64,000 nt of DNA from Elasticomyces elasticus (GCA_035926095.1 JAVRQT010000006.1:868001-932000), one strand, 5' to 3'; numbered from the stretch's first letter, positions 21,607-33,116 are shown. Made by a program: numbers and translations. Notes: generated by a model not told the origin, from the sequence alone.

Positions 21607-22897
21607 TCAATACCGCCTCTGCCTCCCCTCGTCATACCTCCCTCCACTCCCACCACCATCATAAGGCCTCTTCTGTCCACTGGAGTACCCTCCTCTCACA
21701 CCCGCACTGCTATCCCTCTCCTCATACCTCCCTCCACCACCTCTAGGAGGCAAGGGCTCCATGTTCGCATTGCGGCCGCCATCTCGACTGTCGTACCCAC
21801 CACCGCGATCGCCACCATGTCCACCTCCACCACCTTGACGCGGTCCAGCTGGAGCACCGTCCGGAGCGCCGTTGAAGCCCAGACCACCGCGTCCACCACC
21901 ATAACCTCCACCGCGTCCACCATACCCTCCTCCGCCTTCGCGTCCGCCGTAGCCTCCTCTACCTCCACCGCCGTCATAGCCGCCGCGACCACCGCCGTCA
22001 GAATAGCCACCTCTAAACCCTCCGCCGCGTCCCTGGAACCCACCACGGCCACGATCGAAGCCGCCTCTGCCACCATCAAATCCACCTCTGAATCCGCCAC
22101 GGAAGCCGCCGCCAAAGCCTCCAGGACCGCCGGGAGGACCGAAACCAGCAGGACGAGGCGGAGGAGCCTTGGTGTAGTGTCGTCCTCCAAGACCGCCGCC
22201 GAAGCGTCTAGGTCGCCAGCCACTAACTGTGCGACCGCGCTCCACGTCGACCAGGACTTTCTTGCCGCGGATGACGAGGTGGTCGGTTTCTTTGTAGGCC
22301 GCTGTACATACAGGTTAGCATGCAACCAGTCATGAAATGTAGTTAGGATAACGTACCCTTCATGTCCGCCTCCCTATCAAACACCACAAACGCATACCCT
22401 CTACTCTTCCCCTTCCTCGACTTCTTATTCACCTTCTTCTCACTCCCATCACTCTCGCCATTATCCACCACAATCCTCACGCGCTCAATCGTCCCAAACC
22501 GCCCGAACTCGCGCTCCAAGTCCTTGAACTCGGTATCATACGACAACCTTCCGACGAACAGAGTCTTGAAGGCATCGCCTCTGATCATCGGATCTGCAGT
22601 CGGCTTGTACAGCTCCTTGAATCCATCTCCAGTCAAATACTCCTGCGCCGCTTTCTTCTCCTGCTGGCGACGGTCTTTGGCTTCGAGCCAGGACTCGGTG
22701 ATGGGGAGTGGTTTGTGTTCGGCGGGTGGGTTCTCGGTCACGCCCGGGGCGTCGTTGAGGTGGGAGAGGTAGGCTCCGACGCCTGTGATGAAGTGGGTGC
22801 GGCGCTCTTCGGGAGCATGGTCGGAGGGTGGGAGGTAGCGGAGGGGTGGGCGAGGGGCGAAGAGGGCGAGGAGGTTGTGAGGGAGCTTGTCTGTCAT
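21607..22897 (-). CDS. U1 small nuclear ribonucleoprotein 70 kDa
   Basis: Two exons (minus strand), 22897-22357 and 22301-21607, give 411 aa. The 55-nt intron (GTACGT...TACAG) splits the RRM and joins as ADMKAAYKETDHL. The N-terminal U1-70K region (residues 1-100) carries LLALFAPRPPLRYLPP, known from the family to contact U1 and Sm proteins. RNP2 TLFVGRL is at 112-118 and RNP1 RGYAFVVF at 166-173. The helix YKETDHLVIRGKKVLVDVERGRTV then completes the domain. The C-terminal 190 residues are an RGG/GGF-rich low-complexity tail, suited to RNA binding and condensation. The protein works in 5' splice-site recognition in the nucleus. Confidence 0.93.
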
Positions 22898-23166
22898 TGT
22901 GAAGATGTTTTTGCGCGTGTCGAGTCAGGTGTCGCGCGCGCGCAGACTGTGTGAGAACACGAGATTAGTTATGCTCAATGGTGTTGTCAGTAGAGAGCGA
23001 CGGCAAGGCGATGTGGCATGGCTTGTCGAGTAATGGCAGCGGTGATGTTTGTGGAAAGGAGGAGTGCACGCGAGAGGTGCGCAAAAGTGGCTGAGCACAG
23101 ACCACACAACTTCGAACGTCTATCCTCGAGTGTAGCAATTGTCGCAAGCAGTTTGGTCATGTCAAG

Positions 23167-23684
23167 ATGCCTCTACAAGCGCTACGAACGATAGCCAAAT
23201 CTCAGGTACGTTCAATCTATATATCACATATACATCTGCTAATCATGGCCAACAGAACGGCGTGGGAGCCTTTGTTTTACAATGCAAGCGCCTCGACTTC
23301 CACTACTGCGACTGGGCTGGCAGTAGTCGCGGCATGAAGTACGCATCCATCCTCCCCTACCACTCATCCACCTCTAATTATATGTCCAGCGCCTTCCTCA
23401 AACACCACCTCCCCCTCTTCGCCGCTCAGAACCCCTCGATCGAGATCTCCGTCTCGCCCCGTCCTGGCCGACATCCCGTAATCAAGGGCCAGTATATCAA
23501 TGGCAGGGAGAAGGCAATTTGCGTGCGGAATATGGAACCTACGGAGGTGAACAAGAAGGCCGAGTTGTTGAAGACGGCGAGTGGTGAGAAGTTGAGGAGG
23601 GACAGGAGGCCGGTTAAGAGTGTTAATGAGAGTGTGAGGGGTGTGTGGAGTCCGTTCCATGGGAAGGAGGGGTATCGGATATGA
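23167..23684 (+). CDS. MRPL51: Mitochondrial large ribosomal subunit protein mL43 (yeast MRPL51 type)
   Basis: Two exons, 23167-23205 and 23256-23684, give 155 aa. The 50-nt intron has a GTACGT donor, a GCTAATC branch and an AACAG acceptor. The L51/S25/CI-B8 thioredoxin-like domain is recognisable: CKRLDFHYCDWAGSSRGMK, then the PSIEISVSPRPGRHPVIKGQYINGR core. The short first exon (MPLQALRTIAKSQ) is basic and can act as a mitochondrial presequence. It is divergent from the U1-70K gene; about 270 bases hold both promoters. Confidence 0.92.
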
Positions 23685-24168
23685 GGGTGGTGGTGTGTAG
23701 GATATGGCTGTGGGTGGGTCAAGATGGGTGCATTGCGTGGCGTTTGTCGGCTGTGGGTAGGCGAACGCGGAAGTTATCAAGATTGTTGGGCGGCTTAGGT
23801 CAGTTTTCGTGAGATTCTTGTACAATGTGACTGGGGACGAGCTCCAGCTGCGACGATTGGCGTACTCGCCGCGGTCACTTCGTGGAGGCGATGTCTCGCA
23901 GGAACTAACACGATGCTTCCGACACAGGTATTATCGGTTCCCAGTATACAGTGACCTGGTCTCAAGTAGTCTCACACTGACGCATAGTTGCATGGTGTTG
24001 GTCCCGAAGTAGGTGGCAGGCTGCAGCTTCCCCATTGGTGAACTACTTCCGGTTGTCTTGGCGCTCAGGACAGCTTCACGATCCCGCTTCAACATCACAG
24101 CAGCTTTTTCGACCAAATACAACCTCACGCATCTTTCCTCGCAACGTCCTACATTACCAACGACTAAA
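23685..24168. other. Intergenic region
   Basis: About 480 bases between two plus-strand genes. No coding or RNA signal was recognised. Confidence 0.4.
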
Positions 24169-25491
24169 ATGGGTGGCAACCATGACAAAACCGCCATCCT
24201 GCACTGGTGCGACAACCTCCAAGTGAGTCGCGGGAAAGCCGACGACGAACGTCGGCAGAACCTCATGCACTACACCACTGAGGTATATCCATACCTACTC
24301 GCCCCATACCACATCATCAAGGAAGGTGTCGGCCACACAAGCCAGGCACCACGACCCAACAAGATCCAGGCACGTCTCAGCAACCCAGAGAACGTCGTCA
24401 AGTATAATGAGCAAGCCCCGGACTGGGCGCGATTCGACTACGTGGATATGTATTGCCTTGCCGTGCATCGGGTCCGGACTGAGCTTCACCGCGCAGGAGC
24501 GATCGCGCGGGAACTCGACATGCGATTGAGTGACGTGCCGAAGATGCCTTCTAATCTGGGTCTCAAACAGCAGGTGAAAACTACCACTGGATACATTACA
24601 TTCATCAACAAACACCTGCACATGAATCATGCTCTAGGTCTGCTGGCGAAGAATGGGAATCACAAGCGGTTTCTGGATGCCAGACGGGAGTTTCTCGCCA
24701 ATACGGGTTTTGAGGAGCACAGACAGCGGATCGTGGATGAGGGAAAGCAGGTCGCCGCGGGCCCATCGTTGATCGAGCGACGCCAACGCGGTATGGCTGA
24801 ACTGGACAGCGAGGACGACGAGTACTCGGAGGACAAGAAGTTGAGCCGCACGAGGAAGCGCAAGGCTGGATCGAGCGGCGGTGTTCAGGGTCGCAAGCGC
24901 TGCGCTATCTTGTCCGAGGACGACGATGATGCTTCCTACTCCGAGGGCGAGAAGACGCTAGCTGATCATGTTAAAATACGTGACGTCGGCAGGAGAAGCA
25001 CGCGCGCGACAGACGTGACAGCCAAGGAAGCCACGGAAGCCATCGATCGAGAGGACAAGGTGCGTTCACCAATGCAGCGCAAGGCCGCCGTGAAGGAGGA
25101 TATGGCTGCATCGGTGCCTGCGGAGACACATAACCCTCTAAGGCCAGATTCGACTTCAATCGCAGGCACTCCTGCAAGTGAACACGTTGCAAGCGTTTCG
25201 AGAGCGCCGCCTCCTCGAACTGCGCCGCCAGCATCGAAGTTCGTTGACCTCACCATGGACGATGAAGCAGACAGCGTGCTAGTGAAGCAAGAGGTCGATC
25301 CGAGTGGCGGAGGAGCGGGAGAGGTCAGAGAGCGGCGAAGACCTGTCGGTGTGGACGACGGAGACGAGGACGAGGATGATGTGCCACGCGAGATGAAGCT
25401 TCTCGAGATTGAGGAGAGGAAACTCAAGTGTGAGCAGAGGCTGAAACAGATGCAAAAGAAGACCAAGGCGAAAGCTGAGCGCTCGGGTTGA
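24169..25491 (+). CDS. Unrecognised charged protein, tandem paralogue 1
   Basis: Single exon, 440 aa, from the ATG at 24169 in a good context (CTAAAATGGG). Residues 1-185 form a folded-looking domain: the blocks EVYPYLLAPYHIIKEGV and DWARFDYVDMYCLAVHRVRTEL recur in the downstream neighbour. The rest is low complexity: acidic runs (ELDSEDDEYSEDKK, ILSEDDDDASYSEGE), basic patches (SRTRKRKAG, GRKRC) that could be nuclear localisation signals, and FVDLTMDDEADSVLVKQE, which resembles a SUMO-interaction/SUMOylation context. A terminal coiled coil (MKLLEIEERKLKCEQRLKQM) closes the protein. A nuclear, chromatin-associated role is inferred from composition only. Confidence 0.75.
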   Translation: MGGNHDKTAILHWCDNLQVSRGKADDERRQNLMHYTTEVYPYLLAPYHIIKEGVGHTSQAPRPNKIQARLSNPENVVKYNEQAPDWARFDYVDMYCLAVHRVRTELHRAGAIARELDMRLSDVPKMPSNLGLKQQVKTTTGYITFINKHLHMNHALGLLAKNGNHKRFLDARREFLANTGFEEHRQRIVDEGKQVAAGPSLIERRQRGMAELDSEDDEYSEDKKLSRTRKRKAGSSGGVQGRKRCAILSEDDDDASYSEGEKTLADHVKIRDVGRRSTRATDVTAKEATEAIDREDKVRSPMQRKAAVKEDMAASVPAETHNPLRPDSTSIAGTPASEHVASVSRAPPPRTAPPASKFVDLTMDDEADSVLVKQEVDPSGGGAGEVRERRRPVGVDDGDEDEDDVPREMKLLEIEERKLKCEQRLKQMQKKTKAKAERSG

Positions 25492-25574
25492 AGCGGAGGT
25501 CCGATGTTTGAGATCAATCGCATGGTGTTTCAGTGCAGGCATGGTGGGAAGTCAGAGGACCTAGAACGTTTTAA

Positions 25575-25742
25575 AGAGCGAAGAGGACCGAACCAAAGGC
25601 ACGCCGGCTAGAGAAGGTCAAATTGCAACTCAAGCGGCTCGAGTTGCATGAGGATCTAAAGAGGACGGCGAAAATAAAGCAGATGAGAATGAAGGTGGAG
25701 CTCTGGAAGTTCGACAATGTAAGGGACTGGGCTGAGACGTGA
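25575..25742 (+). pseudogene. Orphan coiled-coil reading frame between the two paralogues
   Basis: This frame encodes about 55 residues with strong heptad character (RRLEKVKLQLKRLELHEDL, then KIKQMRMKVELWKF) and stops at 25740-25742. It has no ATG of its own near the start, and a stop codon lies just upstream. It resembles the terminal coiled coil of the preceding gene (LEIEERKLKCEQRLKQM). It may be a decayed duplicate of that segment, or an alternative last exon reached by splicing from around 25428. Neither can be settled from the sequence. Confidence 0.4.
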
Positions 25743-26168
25743 CTGGAGATCGTTCGGCGGTTGAAAGTGCGATGGCAAGTGCTGCCAGGCGACTGAGGGC
25801 TTTCGGTCAGTATGCATCGCCATTTGTACAGCGTCCCTGAATTTCGTCTGCAGAGCATGCTGTTAATGTCGGGCACACTGACTCGTCCTTGTGTCATAAC
25901 AGATAGGAAGTCTCAGACCCAATAATCCCATCGTCTTCGCTAAGGCTGTCATATGCGGATCAATTCAAACCACGTGGACACGTGGGTGCCTGCTCTCGGG
26001 TCTCCAGGTCCCTTGGCAGATCAACACTGGCATGTGATGCGCAGAATTGGTCATCACAACAATCGTCACAACAAGCACATCAACTCGCTTTCTGAAGCAC
26101 GACGGTACCACGTCGGCACACAGCGCACCTTGCGTACCTGCGAATCTGCGTATCGAACATCACACAAT

Positions 26169-27708
26169 ATGCTTGCGATGCAAAGCTGGACCCGGTGGCT
26201 GGATCTGCTGGGCATAGTCAGGTCAACGCCCTATACCCGAAGCGATTACCTAGTCCAATACATCCACACAGCTCTGATACCAGTTCTCGTGCCTTACTTC
26301 ATCCTCGCGGAAGCTGTCAACAACCCTAAGCGTACCATTCAATTCAAGACCATCTACGAGCGTTTGACGGACCCTGCTACAGAAAGGGACAAGTACACTG
26401 GCACGCAGATCGAGTGGTCTCAGTTCGATCGTACGGATCTCTATTGTGTTTCAGTATTGCGGATAATCGCTAGACTCTCTTGCGCATCTACTCTTAACGT
26501 AGAACACGGATGCTCCATAGAGCAGCTGCCAAAATGGCCCGGCTTTACCAATCATAGGCTGGAACTTCAGTTTGCGCACGACTTCTTGTGCTGGATCCTA
26601 CATAGTGCGAACAAAGCACGGATGTTCCACACTTCGATCAATGGCCGGACAGGGCTTCAAGTATTGCAACAAGCAAAGCAGGTCCTCTTGGTAACTTCAA
26701 ACATTGAATCGCACATCGTTCGTATGGCGAAGGAGCAATCGGGTAGCCGTGCTGAGCAGAAGAGGAGAATGAGGAGCATTGCTACCAAGGCTGATGCCAA
26801 CAAAGTGATGGTAGAGGAGCTTTCAGACGCAGAAGACGAAGAAGACGTCGTCGACGAGGAAAGGGAGGAAGATGAACCAGAGATACCTGGTGAACCTGCC
26901 AGAGCTGCCAAACGGCCCAGATTGGTGGGCGATGGTTACGTGTTCAATGCCGACTTACCCACCATGACGAGGGAGTCAACCAGGCACCGGAGTCACTCAG
27001 TGCAGAGCAGCAGCGTGGACAGACTTGCACTGAATGAACCCAGCCTAGACACGACGCACAAGAGGAAGCGCAGTCGCGCTTCCGCTGCATCAGACCGCGA
27101 AGGATCTTCGATATCGTTCGTTGAACGACCCATCCTCCCGGTTCGCCGCAAAAAAAGCGCGCCTCCCGAGCTCGGACCTAGACGAAGCACTCGCATCGCC
27201 CTATCCTGTGCGCAGCTCCGAAGAGAGCAACAAGACGCGGTCAGATAGCATCGAGGTCGAGATCGAGGTCGATAACAGCACAACCCAACACGAGCCTGCC
27301 AGCGGCTATCACTCCATCGTCGCGGAAGAAAGCGTCAATCATGTGCGCCTGCGCACAGTCAGTCCGGTTGGCGTCTACATGAAAGCCAGACTCACCACAG
27401 CCGTCACGAAGAAAGAACCAGCCACGGCCACCAGCACACCAATCAAGTCAGAGGCCGACACAAAAAGGGACAAGTACGAGAAGTCAGTGAAGTTGGAAGC
27501 GAGATCGACGACACAGCAGCTGCTTGAGTTGGATCAGGATATCATAGCACTAGCACAGGCGGTGGAGGACAAGACCAGAGAGGATGAAGAAGTCGAGTTG
27601 GCAATCAAGACGGCACGGAAGGCAACCTTGCAGAGGACCTTATCAAAGATCCAGGGGAGGATAGATCTCAAGAAAGGGATTAAGCAAGAAGTGATCGAGA
27701 TCGACTGA
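26169..27708 (+). CDS. Unrecognised charged protein, tandem paralogue 2
   Basis: Proposed exons 26169-27115 and 27216-27708 give 479 aa. The 100-nt intron (GTTCGT...GTGCGCAG) is the one junction found that joins the two long frames in phase. A frameshift near the run of seven A at 27150 is the alternative. The N-terminal domain matches paralogue 1: ALIPVLVPYFILAEAVN against EVYPYLLAPYHIIKEGV, and WSQFDRTDLYCVSVLRIIARL against WARFDYVDMYCLAVHRVRTEL. After it come an acidic block (EELSDAEDEEDVVDEERE) and basic patches (AAKRPR, HKRKRSR). A C-terminal coiled coil ends ...KQEVIEID. The start at 26169 was chosen by comparison with paralogue 1. Function unknown. Confidence 0.68.
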
Positions 27709-28158
27709 GCACTACCTGTCGAAATGTGCAACCATGCTGGCAGGCCGTAGGCTTGAGCGTACTTCGCAAACACAACATCGATCTCAAGATGCGGGCGATG
27801 CGTTGATTGCTCTCGTGGTAGGTAGCCTATTGTAAGAGTAACGAGAGCCAAGCAATACAACGAACTTCACTTCATCTCAAACTCATCACACTACTGCTGC
27901 AGGGAACAACGCGGTCTCTATCAACCACATGGCATGCCGCCCCACGTACCGGGCGAGCTGCCTGTATGGATCGACAGTGTATGGCTCAATACGACGCGGA
28001 GAAAGATGTCCGGCAGATGGCACGCTTACAGGCTAAATGACACGTGCAGCATGGAAGCTTGATGAGCTGCACATAAATTGCCAAACTATATTTCCTACTC
28101 TTGGTGGCGTACACTACTGTTCTTGACATCGAATCCTTCTACTGTACTAACCGCAGCA
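27709..28158. other. Intergenic region
   Basis: About 450 bases between two plus-strand genes. GTACTAACCGCAG just before the start at 28159 looks like the end of a leader intron. Nothing else stands out. Confidence 0.4.
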
Positions 28159-29325
28159 ATGCCTTACATGAACGGCGAGGCAGCTTTGAGCGAAGAGCAA
28201 AAAGAATTCTGGCTCCAGCATGGCTACGTCAAGATCCCGAAATGTTTCACAAGAGAAGCTTCAGACGCCTTCACACATTCCATGTGGGCGAGGTTGGATG
28301 CGGATCCCAACGACAAGTCGACATGGCCTGCCGAGAAGATCAACATGCCCGGCCATACCGTAGTTTCGTGCAAGGAGTTCGCGCCGAAAGCCTGGGCTGC
28401 TATGTGTGAGCTTGTTGGTGGCGAGGATAAGGTAAGGTCGTTGATGTTGATCATTTGGTAATGGCTGATCGATATAGGTCGCCGACTTCTGCAAAGACTG
28501 GAAGGATGGCTTCATTCCAAACTTTGGCAAGCCCGAGTACAGTGCAGACGATGATCTCGACTTGAGGATGCTCGACAACTGGCACAACGATGGCGATTGG
28601 TTCGTCCACTTCCTCGATAGCCCTGAGCAAGCACTGCTTGTCATTCCGCTCTTCTCCGACATCAAGCCCAAAGGTGGTGGGACTGCATTGTGTACCGACG
28701 GTGTTGGGCTTGTAGCAAGACATCTGGTAAGCTAGGCAGCAAGCTTGGTCTAATGCTCGTCTAATGTTATCACAGTACGAACATACCGACGGCACTCTTG
28801 CAAACCTCGGGCCAAGAAATGTACCAGAACTCCCAAAAGACCATCCAGATCGTCGAAAGCTCTGGAATGGCTGGGTGCAAGACCCTTCGGTCACCAGCGA
28901 CGAAAGCTTCGTCGAAGCCACCGGTGAAGTAGGCGATGTGTTCTTGCTGCACCCATTCATGCTCCACTCTGCATCGCGCAACCTGCGCCGAGACATCCGC
29001 ATTATCACGAACCCACCTGTCTCCCTGAAGGAGCCGTTCAACTACGATGGCAAGAACCCAAGTTTGGTCGAGCAGAAGACTCTGCGAGATCTCGGCAGAC
29101 CTGAAGGCATTCCGGAGTGGAAGATCACATCGCCCAGGGCGCGGCTGGTGCCTGACAGAATTAGGGTAAGCTTTCGCCCTATGCACAATTCGTGGTCAGC
29201 GACTAACAGCATGATAGATTCAGGAGGAGATGAAGCGTAAGGAGATGGAGAACCTCAAAGCCAAGGGCGTTGCTGTGACGGCGCTGGAGGGCGCGAGAGA
29301 GCTTGGTGGTGATTATCCTTCGTGA
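28159..29325 (+). CDS. Phytanoyl-CoA dioxygenase family protein
   Basis: Four exons, 28159-28431, 28478-28726, 28776-29165 and 29218-29325, give 339 aa. Introns are 46, 49 and 52 nt, all phase 0, with GTAAGG or GTAAGC donors. The iron-binding HxD is His127-Asn-Asp129 in DNWHNDGDW. The distal His is probably His238 in FMLHSASRN, followed by Arg242 as a candidate 2-oxoglutarate ligand. The N terminus (FWLQHGYVKIPKCF) is typical of PhyH proteins. Such enzymes hydroxylate lipids or secondary metabolites using iron and 2-oxoglutarate. The last exon adds a short charged helix. Substrate unknown. Confidence 0.86.
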
Positions 29326-29420
29326 GTAGCATGGTGTACCAAGCAACACCGAGTCGGGGTCGAATACGATCGAGCGTGCCAGCAAACCTTGACATGGTTT
29401 CCATTGCCGTGCTTCCGAGT

Positions 29421-30093
29421 CTACTCCTTGCGAGCCTGCTTGGTGCGGAACTCCTCCATCATGTCCCAATCCTGCTCCTCGGAGCCCGTATCCCCCTTGT
29501 AGTCTAATCTAACCCACACATCATCGGCACTGCGAACTGGGGCCGCAGCTCCCGCCCTCTTGGCCCTCTGGGTCGCACGCCGAAGGTCGTCGTCCTCGAC
29601 GATCGTGAACTTCATAGCGCGGGAGGTCGTGAAATTGAGCTCGGTGATCCCCTTGGCCTCCTTAGTATTCTCGGCAGTGCTCGGGCCCTGTGCGCGAGTT
29701 AGTGGTGGGATAAGTTGCAGCTTCGAGCATTGCTTACAGAAGATGCTGATTTGGTCGGGATTGGCTCCTTGATCATAGCCTCGGTGGTTGGAGTTGCAAT
29801 GCTAACAGCACGATCCTGGACGGGCGACTCGATGAACGGGAGAGGAACACTCGATGTCTCGACGGTAGTAGTCTATCGATATCAGCGCCGGCTTCGTATC
29901 GCTTCCAAAGTGTACCCACGGTTTTAAGCTTCATTGCCAGCCTTGCGCGGGCAGCCCTCAGATGCGGCGGCAAAGTGCTGATGATCTTGTCGTCCTTCTC
30001 AGTGTTGGTGACGCAGCTAGCAGCCTCCTCCATCCGCTTGTTCGCGTCGAGCGCGGCTTGTAGAACAATGGAGCTCTTGTCCGTAGCACCCAT
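29421..30093 (-). CDS. Hypothetical protein with three exons
   Basis: Three exons (minus strand), 30093-29920, 29872-29738 and 29687-29421, give 191 aa. The introns are 47 and 50 nt, both phase 0, with GCTGAT and CACTAAC branches. All three exons lie in one continuous frame once spliced. The first (MGATDKSSIVLQAALDANKR onward) is helical. The second is Thr/Ser/Pro-rich. The third contains MKFTIVEDDDLRRATQRAKR and an acidic, tryptophan-containing tail (DDVWVRLDYKGD, EEQDWDMMEEF). No family was recognised. It is convergent with the PhyH gene; only about 95 bases separate the stops. Confidence 0.7.
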
Positions 30094-30704
30094 TTTCGCA
30101 GTTGGAAGGAAATTGAAATTGGATGCTAGGGAATCAGCAGTGTAGAAGAGCAGATGTGTGGAAGTAGAGAGGTGGCTAAATGGTTGTCAACGGGTCGGGA
30201 CGGAAGAAAGCGTCAAACTCTATACTGTAAGTGAATAAGTGACGTATGCGCTCGATGTGATCAAGAAGAGCGACTTGAACATGGACGTAGATCCATTGCG
30301 TCTTGTACGGTCACCTCCAGCATGGCAAGCAAAGTAGCAATCAGTATGCCCAAAGGCGTCGCATACAAAGCCTACAATAAGCCTTGCCCTCTTCTAAAGA
30401 CCCAGTCGCCTTTAGCAAGCCTTGATCGCTGCCGACGGTGTCGAATAATGCAAGCCATTTGCAACGGGAGATGATGCGAGGCCTACGATCCGCTTTGCAC
30501 GACGACCAGAAGAGCAGAATTGGGTTGCGGTAACAATGAGAGCTTGAATCGACCAAAATTGATGGCGAATATCAGTGGTCTTGTGAGTGCGAACGTTGCA
30601 GTATATGTCATCTCGAGGCTGAGACGCTTTGCCAATGACTGGCCCAGGGTGAGGCAAGACAGAGAAGCCATGCCATGACACAAAGCGGCAGTAGCATATC
30701 GATA
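30094..30704. other. Intergenic region
   Basis: About 610 bases between two minus-strand genes: the promoter of the hypothetical protein and the 3' side of the glutamine-synthetase-like gene. No further gene was found. Confidence 0.4.
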
Positions 30705-32381
30705 CTATACAGTCTCAATATATCTCTTCACCTCCCTGCAATTCGAAGTCAGCAAAGGTTCGAGACCTTCTCGAAGGCCAATGTAGAGACGCAGAGTACT
30801 CACCAATCCGTCACAGCCTCATCCCATAACCTAACCTCATGCTCTCTCGTGCCGGCGAAATGGTCAACGAAGTCATCTCCAAACACCTCTCTCGCCACAC
30901 TACCACTCCTCTTCATCCTTTCTGTTGCCTCCCTCAGACTCTTTGCTAGTCTCTGGCCTTGATCACCATCAGACCCAACATCCTGTCCCTTGCCCAGAGG
31001 CGGAAGCGGAATCTCCATCTTCTTTTCTATGCCTCTATATCCTAGAGCAAGGATAGCAGCCATGACCAAGTGGGGATTAGTGTCTGCACCCGCCACGCGA
31101 ACTTCGAATCTTGTGCCCTTCGGCGGCGCAGTCGGCGGTGCGATAAGTCGTATCGAGGCGGCGCGGTGCTCAAGTCCCCAAGATACTGTTACAGGTGCCC
31201 AGAAGTTCTCGACCAGACGCTTGTAGCTATTGACTGTAGGCCCTAGGATGGGCATGACATCGGGCAGACCGTCCAGAACGCCGGCCAGAAACTGTCGTCC
31301 AAGGTCTGACAGGTTTGCGAGATCCGGATACGGAGGATTAGGATCTACTTTCTCGCGCGCGAACAGGTTCGCTCCGGTCTTCTCATCTTTGAGCGAGACG
31401 TGAACATGGCCACTGTTGCCCGGTAGGCCTTGTCGTGGTTTTGCCATGAAGCAAGGCGTGATACCGTACTGACTGCTCGTATTCTTCACACACAACTTGA
31501 ACAATGCTGCCCGATCAGCCATTTCCCGGATCTCACCATACGCTAGCGCAGCTTCATAAACTCCAGGTCCAGACTCAGTATGCCAGCCCTCGATCTCGCA
31601 ACGGAATTTGATGCAGTTGTTATAGATGCCGTAGTACCACTGTTGATTGTGTGAAGGTCTGGTAAGCGAGTAGCCGAACATTCCTTGTTCTAGTGATGGT
31701 AAATCGTTGACGGGATTTGTTTGCAAGAAGGTGGCGGTGGCGGAAGAGTTGCGATCGCTGGCGTGTGTTGAAGCTGTTACCGCTTCGGGTGCGCGGAAAG
31801 TGAAGAATTCGTATTCAGCTGTAGCATCGAACGAGCGACCTGGTCAGCGGCTGCTCCATTCAATTCAAAAGACCTCATAAGACACCGAGACAAGCTCATC
31901 AAACGTCATGCCGTCTACACACAATCAAACACTACGCAACAAACTCACCTCCTGCCAATGCGCCATACCCTCTCGTCTCCAACTTGTCAACCTGTCTCGC
32001 CAACAAGCTTCTCGGACACGCACTCAAGCTCTCACCCTCGGGCTCGCGAAAACTGCACAGAAAGAACGGAACATTGTCTTCCCATGGTATTCTCCGGAAA
32101 CTACTCAGATCCACTATCGCAACGATATCTCGGTATCCATTCTCCTTGTTGCTGATCTTGAGTTCCTTGTAGTACGTCTGATCATGCATATCCCAGCCAA
32201 AGATCACAGAGCAGAATCCGAAGCCAGATTGTGCTATAGATAAGAATTTTGACTTGGACATAAGCTTGCCGCGTATGATACCGTCGATGTCCACGCCGCC
32301 AACTTTGATCGCGACATCGTCTTTGAGGAGTTCTGGGAGGTCGGAGGCGGTCAGTGCGGTGGGGTCGTCGGTGATGGGCAT
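30705..32381 (-). CDS. Glutamine synthetase-like ligase (type I / FluG-PuuA class)
   Basis: Three exons (minus strand), 32381-31949, 31818-30804 and 30735-30705, give 492 aa. The introns are 130 and 68 nt with GTGAGT donors. The last exon of 31 nt restores the usual ending TDWEVKRYIETV. The N-terminal grasp domain includes VDIDGIIRGKLMSKSKF and the strand FGWDMHD. The catalytic domain shows the AEYEFF Glu pair across the first junction, GNSGHVHVSL, and NSYKRLVENFWAPV. GLEHRAASIRL and the Arg-containing FEVRVAGADTNPHLVMAA follow. Relatives couple glutamate to ammonia or amines with ATP. This branch more often makes gamma-glutamyl amines than glutamine. Substrate not determined. Confidence 0.88.
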
Positions 32382-33116
32382 GCTGGCGGTATGTCTAAAA
32401 GTACTATTCAGACGATGTGGTTGTTATCTTCATGTCGCGTGCTAGCAAGCTTTGAGCTCCCCAAGCTGCTGCATGGCGACGCCATTGATCGCCGAGGTGT
32501 GGCACGTGTGGCTTGACCAGGGCGAGCCCGCGTCCGACTCTCCTCTTTCGACCTCACTCGTTCGTTCTTTCTCTCCTTTACCATTTCGTCTTGATACGAG
32601 GCACCTCATGGCTGTCATCCAGCTTCCCATGAGCTTGAGCCGACCGAACCTCACGGCGTCCGCGCCTCGTCGACAGTCTTATGACGTCCGTCTTGGCACG
32701 TATGGGTTAGACACATGCGGAACTCTCAAACGCCCACACCGAGTGCCAGACGCGCCGTACCCAAGCCCAACGCGACAAACTCGAAACCCCTGCACCATAC
32801 CGTATCACCCTGGTCGTCAGGACTGTCTCGCTCGGCTTCACTGCTCATCGGCGGTAATCTTAGTCATCGCGTGCCACGGGTCGGAACGTGGCAATCAAGG
32901 TTGCGTTATCGGTGACGGTGTAGAAATATCAGTAAGAGGACAACATACGCTTCCCATTCCAATACCTCATCTTCCTTCATCTTCATACCCAATACTTCCA
33001 CTACCCATCACTTCATAGCGGTCACAGAACTCATAACGGACATTACCGCCTGAATCTAGGGATATTGTAACCGTATTGGGCAATTCTTGACCTCACAACA
33101 CACCATCTTCAACAGG
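32382..33116. other. Divergent intergenic region, ligase / SDR
   Basis: About 735 bases between divergent starts. A plus-strand frame stays open from 32452 to 33018 but lacks an ATG at its head and any family resemblance. The arrangement allows a shared promoter. Confidence 0.4.

Noticed and set aside
21696..22325. Long minus- and plus-strand frames over the U1-70K tail
   Set aside because: They arise from the GGN-rich RGG repeat coding sequence; low-complexity composition keeps other frames open.
32452..33018. A 188-codon plus frame between the ligase and the SDR
   Set aside because: No ATG near its head, high Pro/Ser content and no homology; it is more likely the divergent promoter region.
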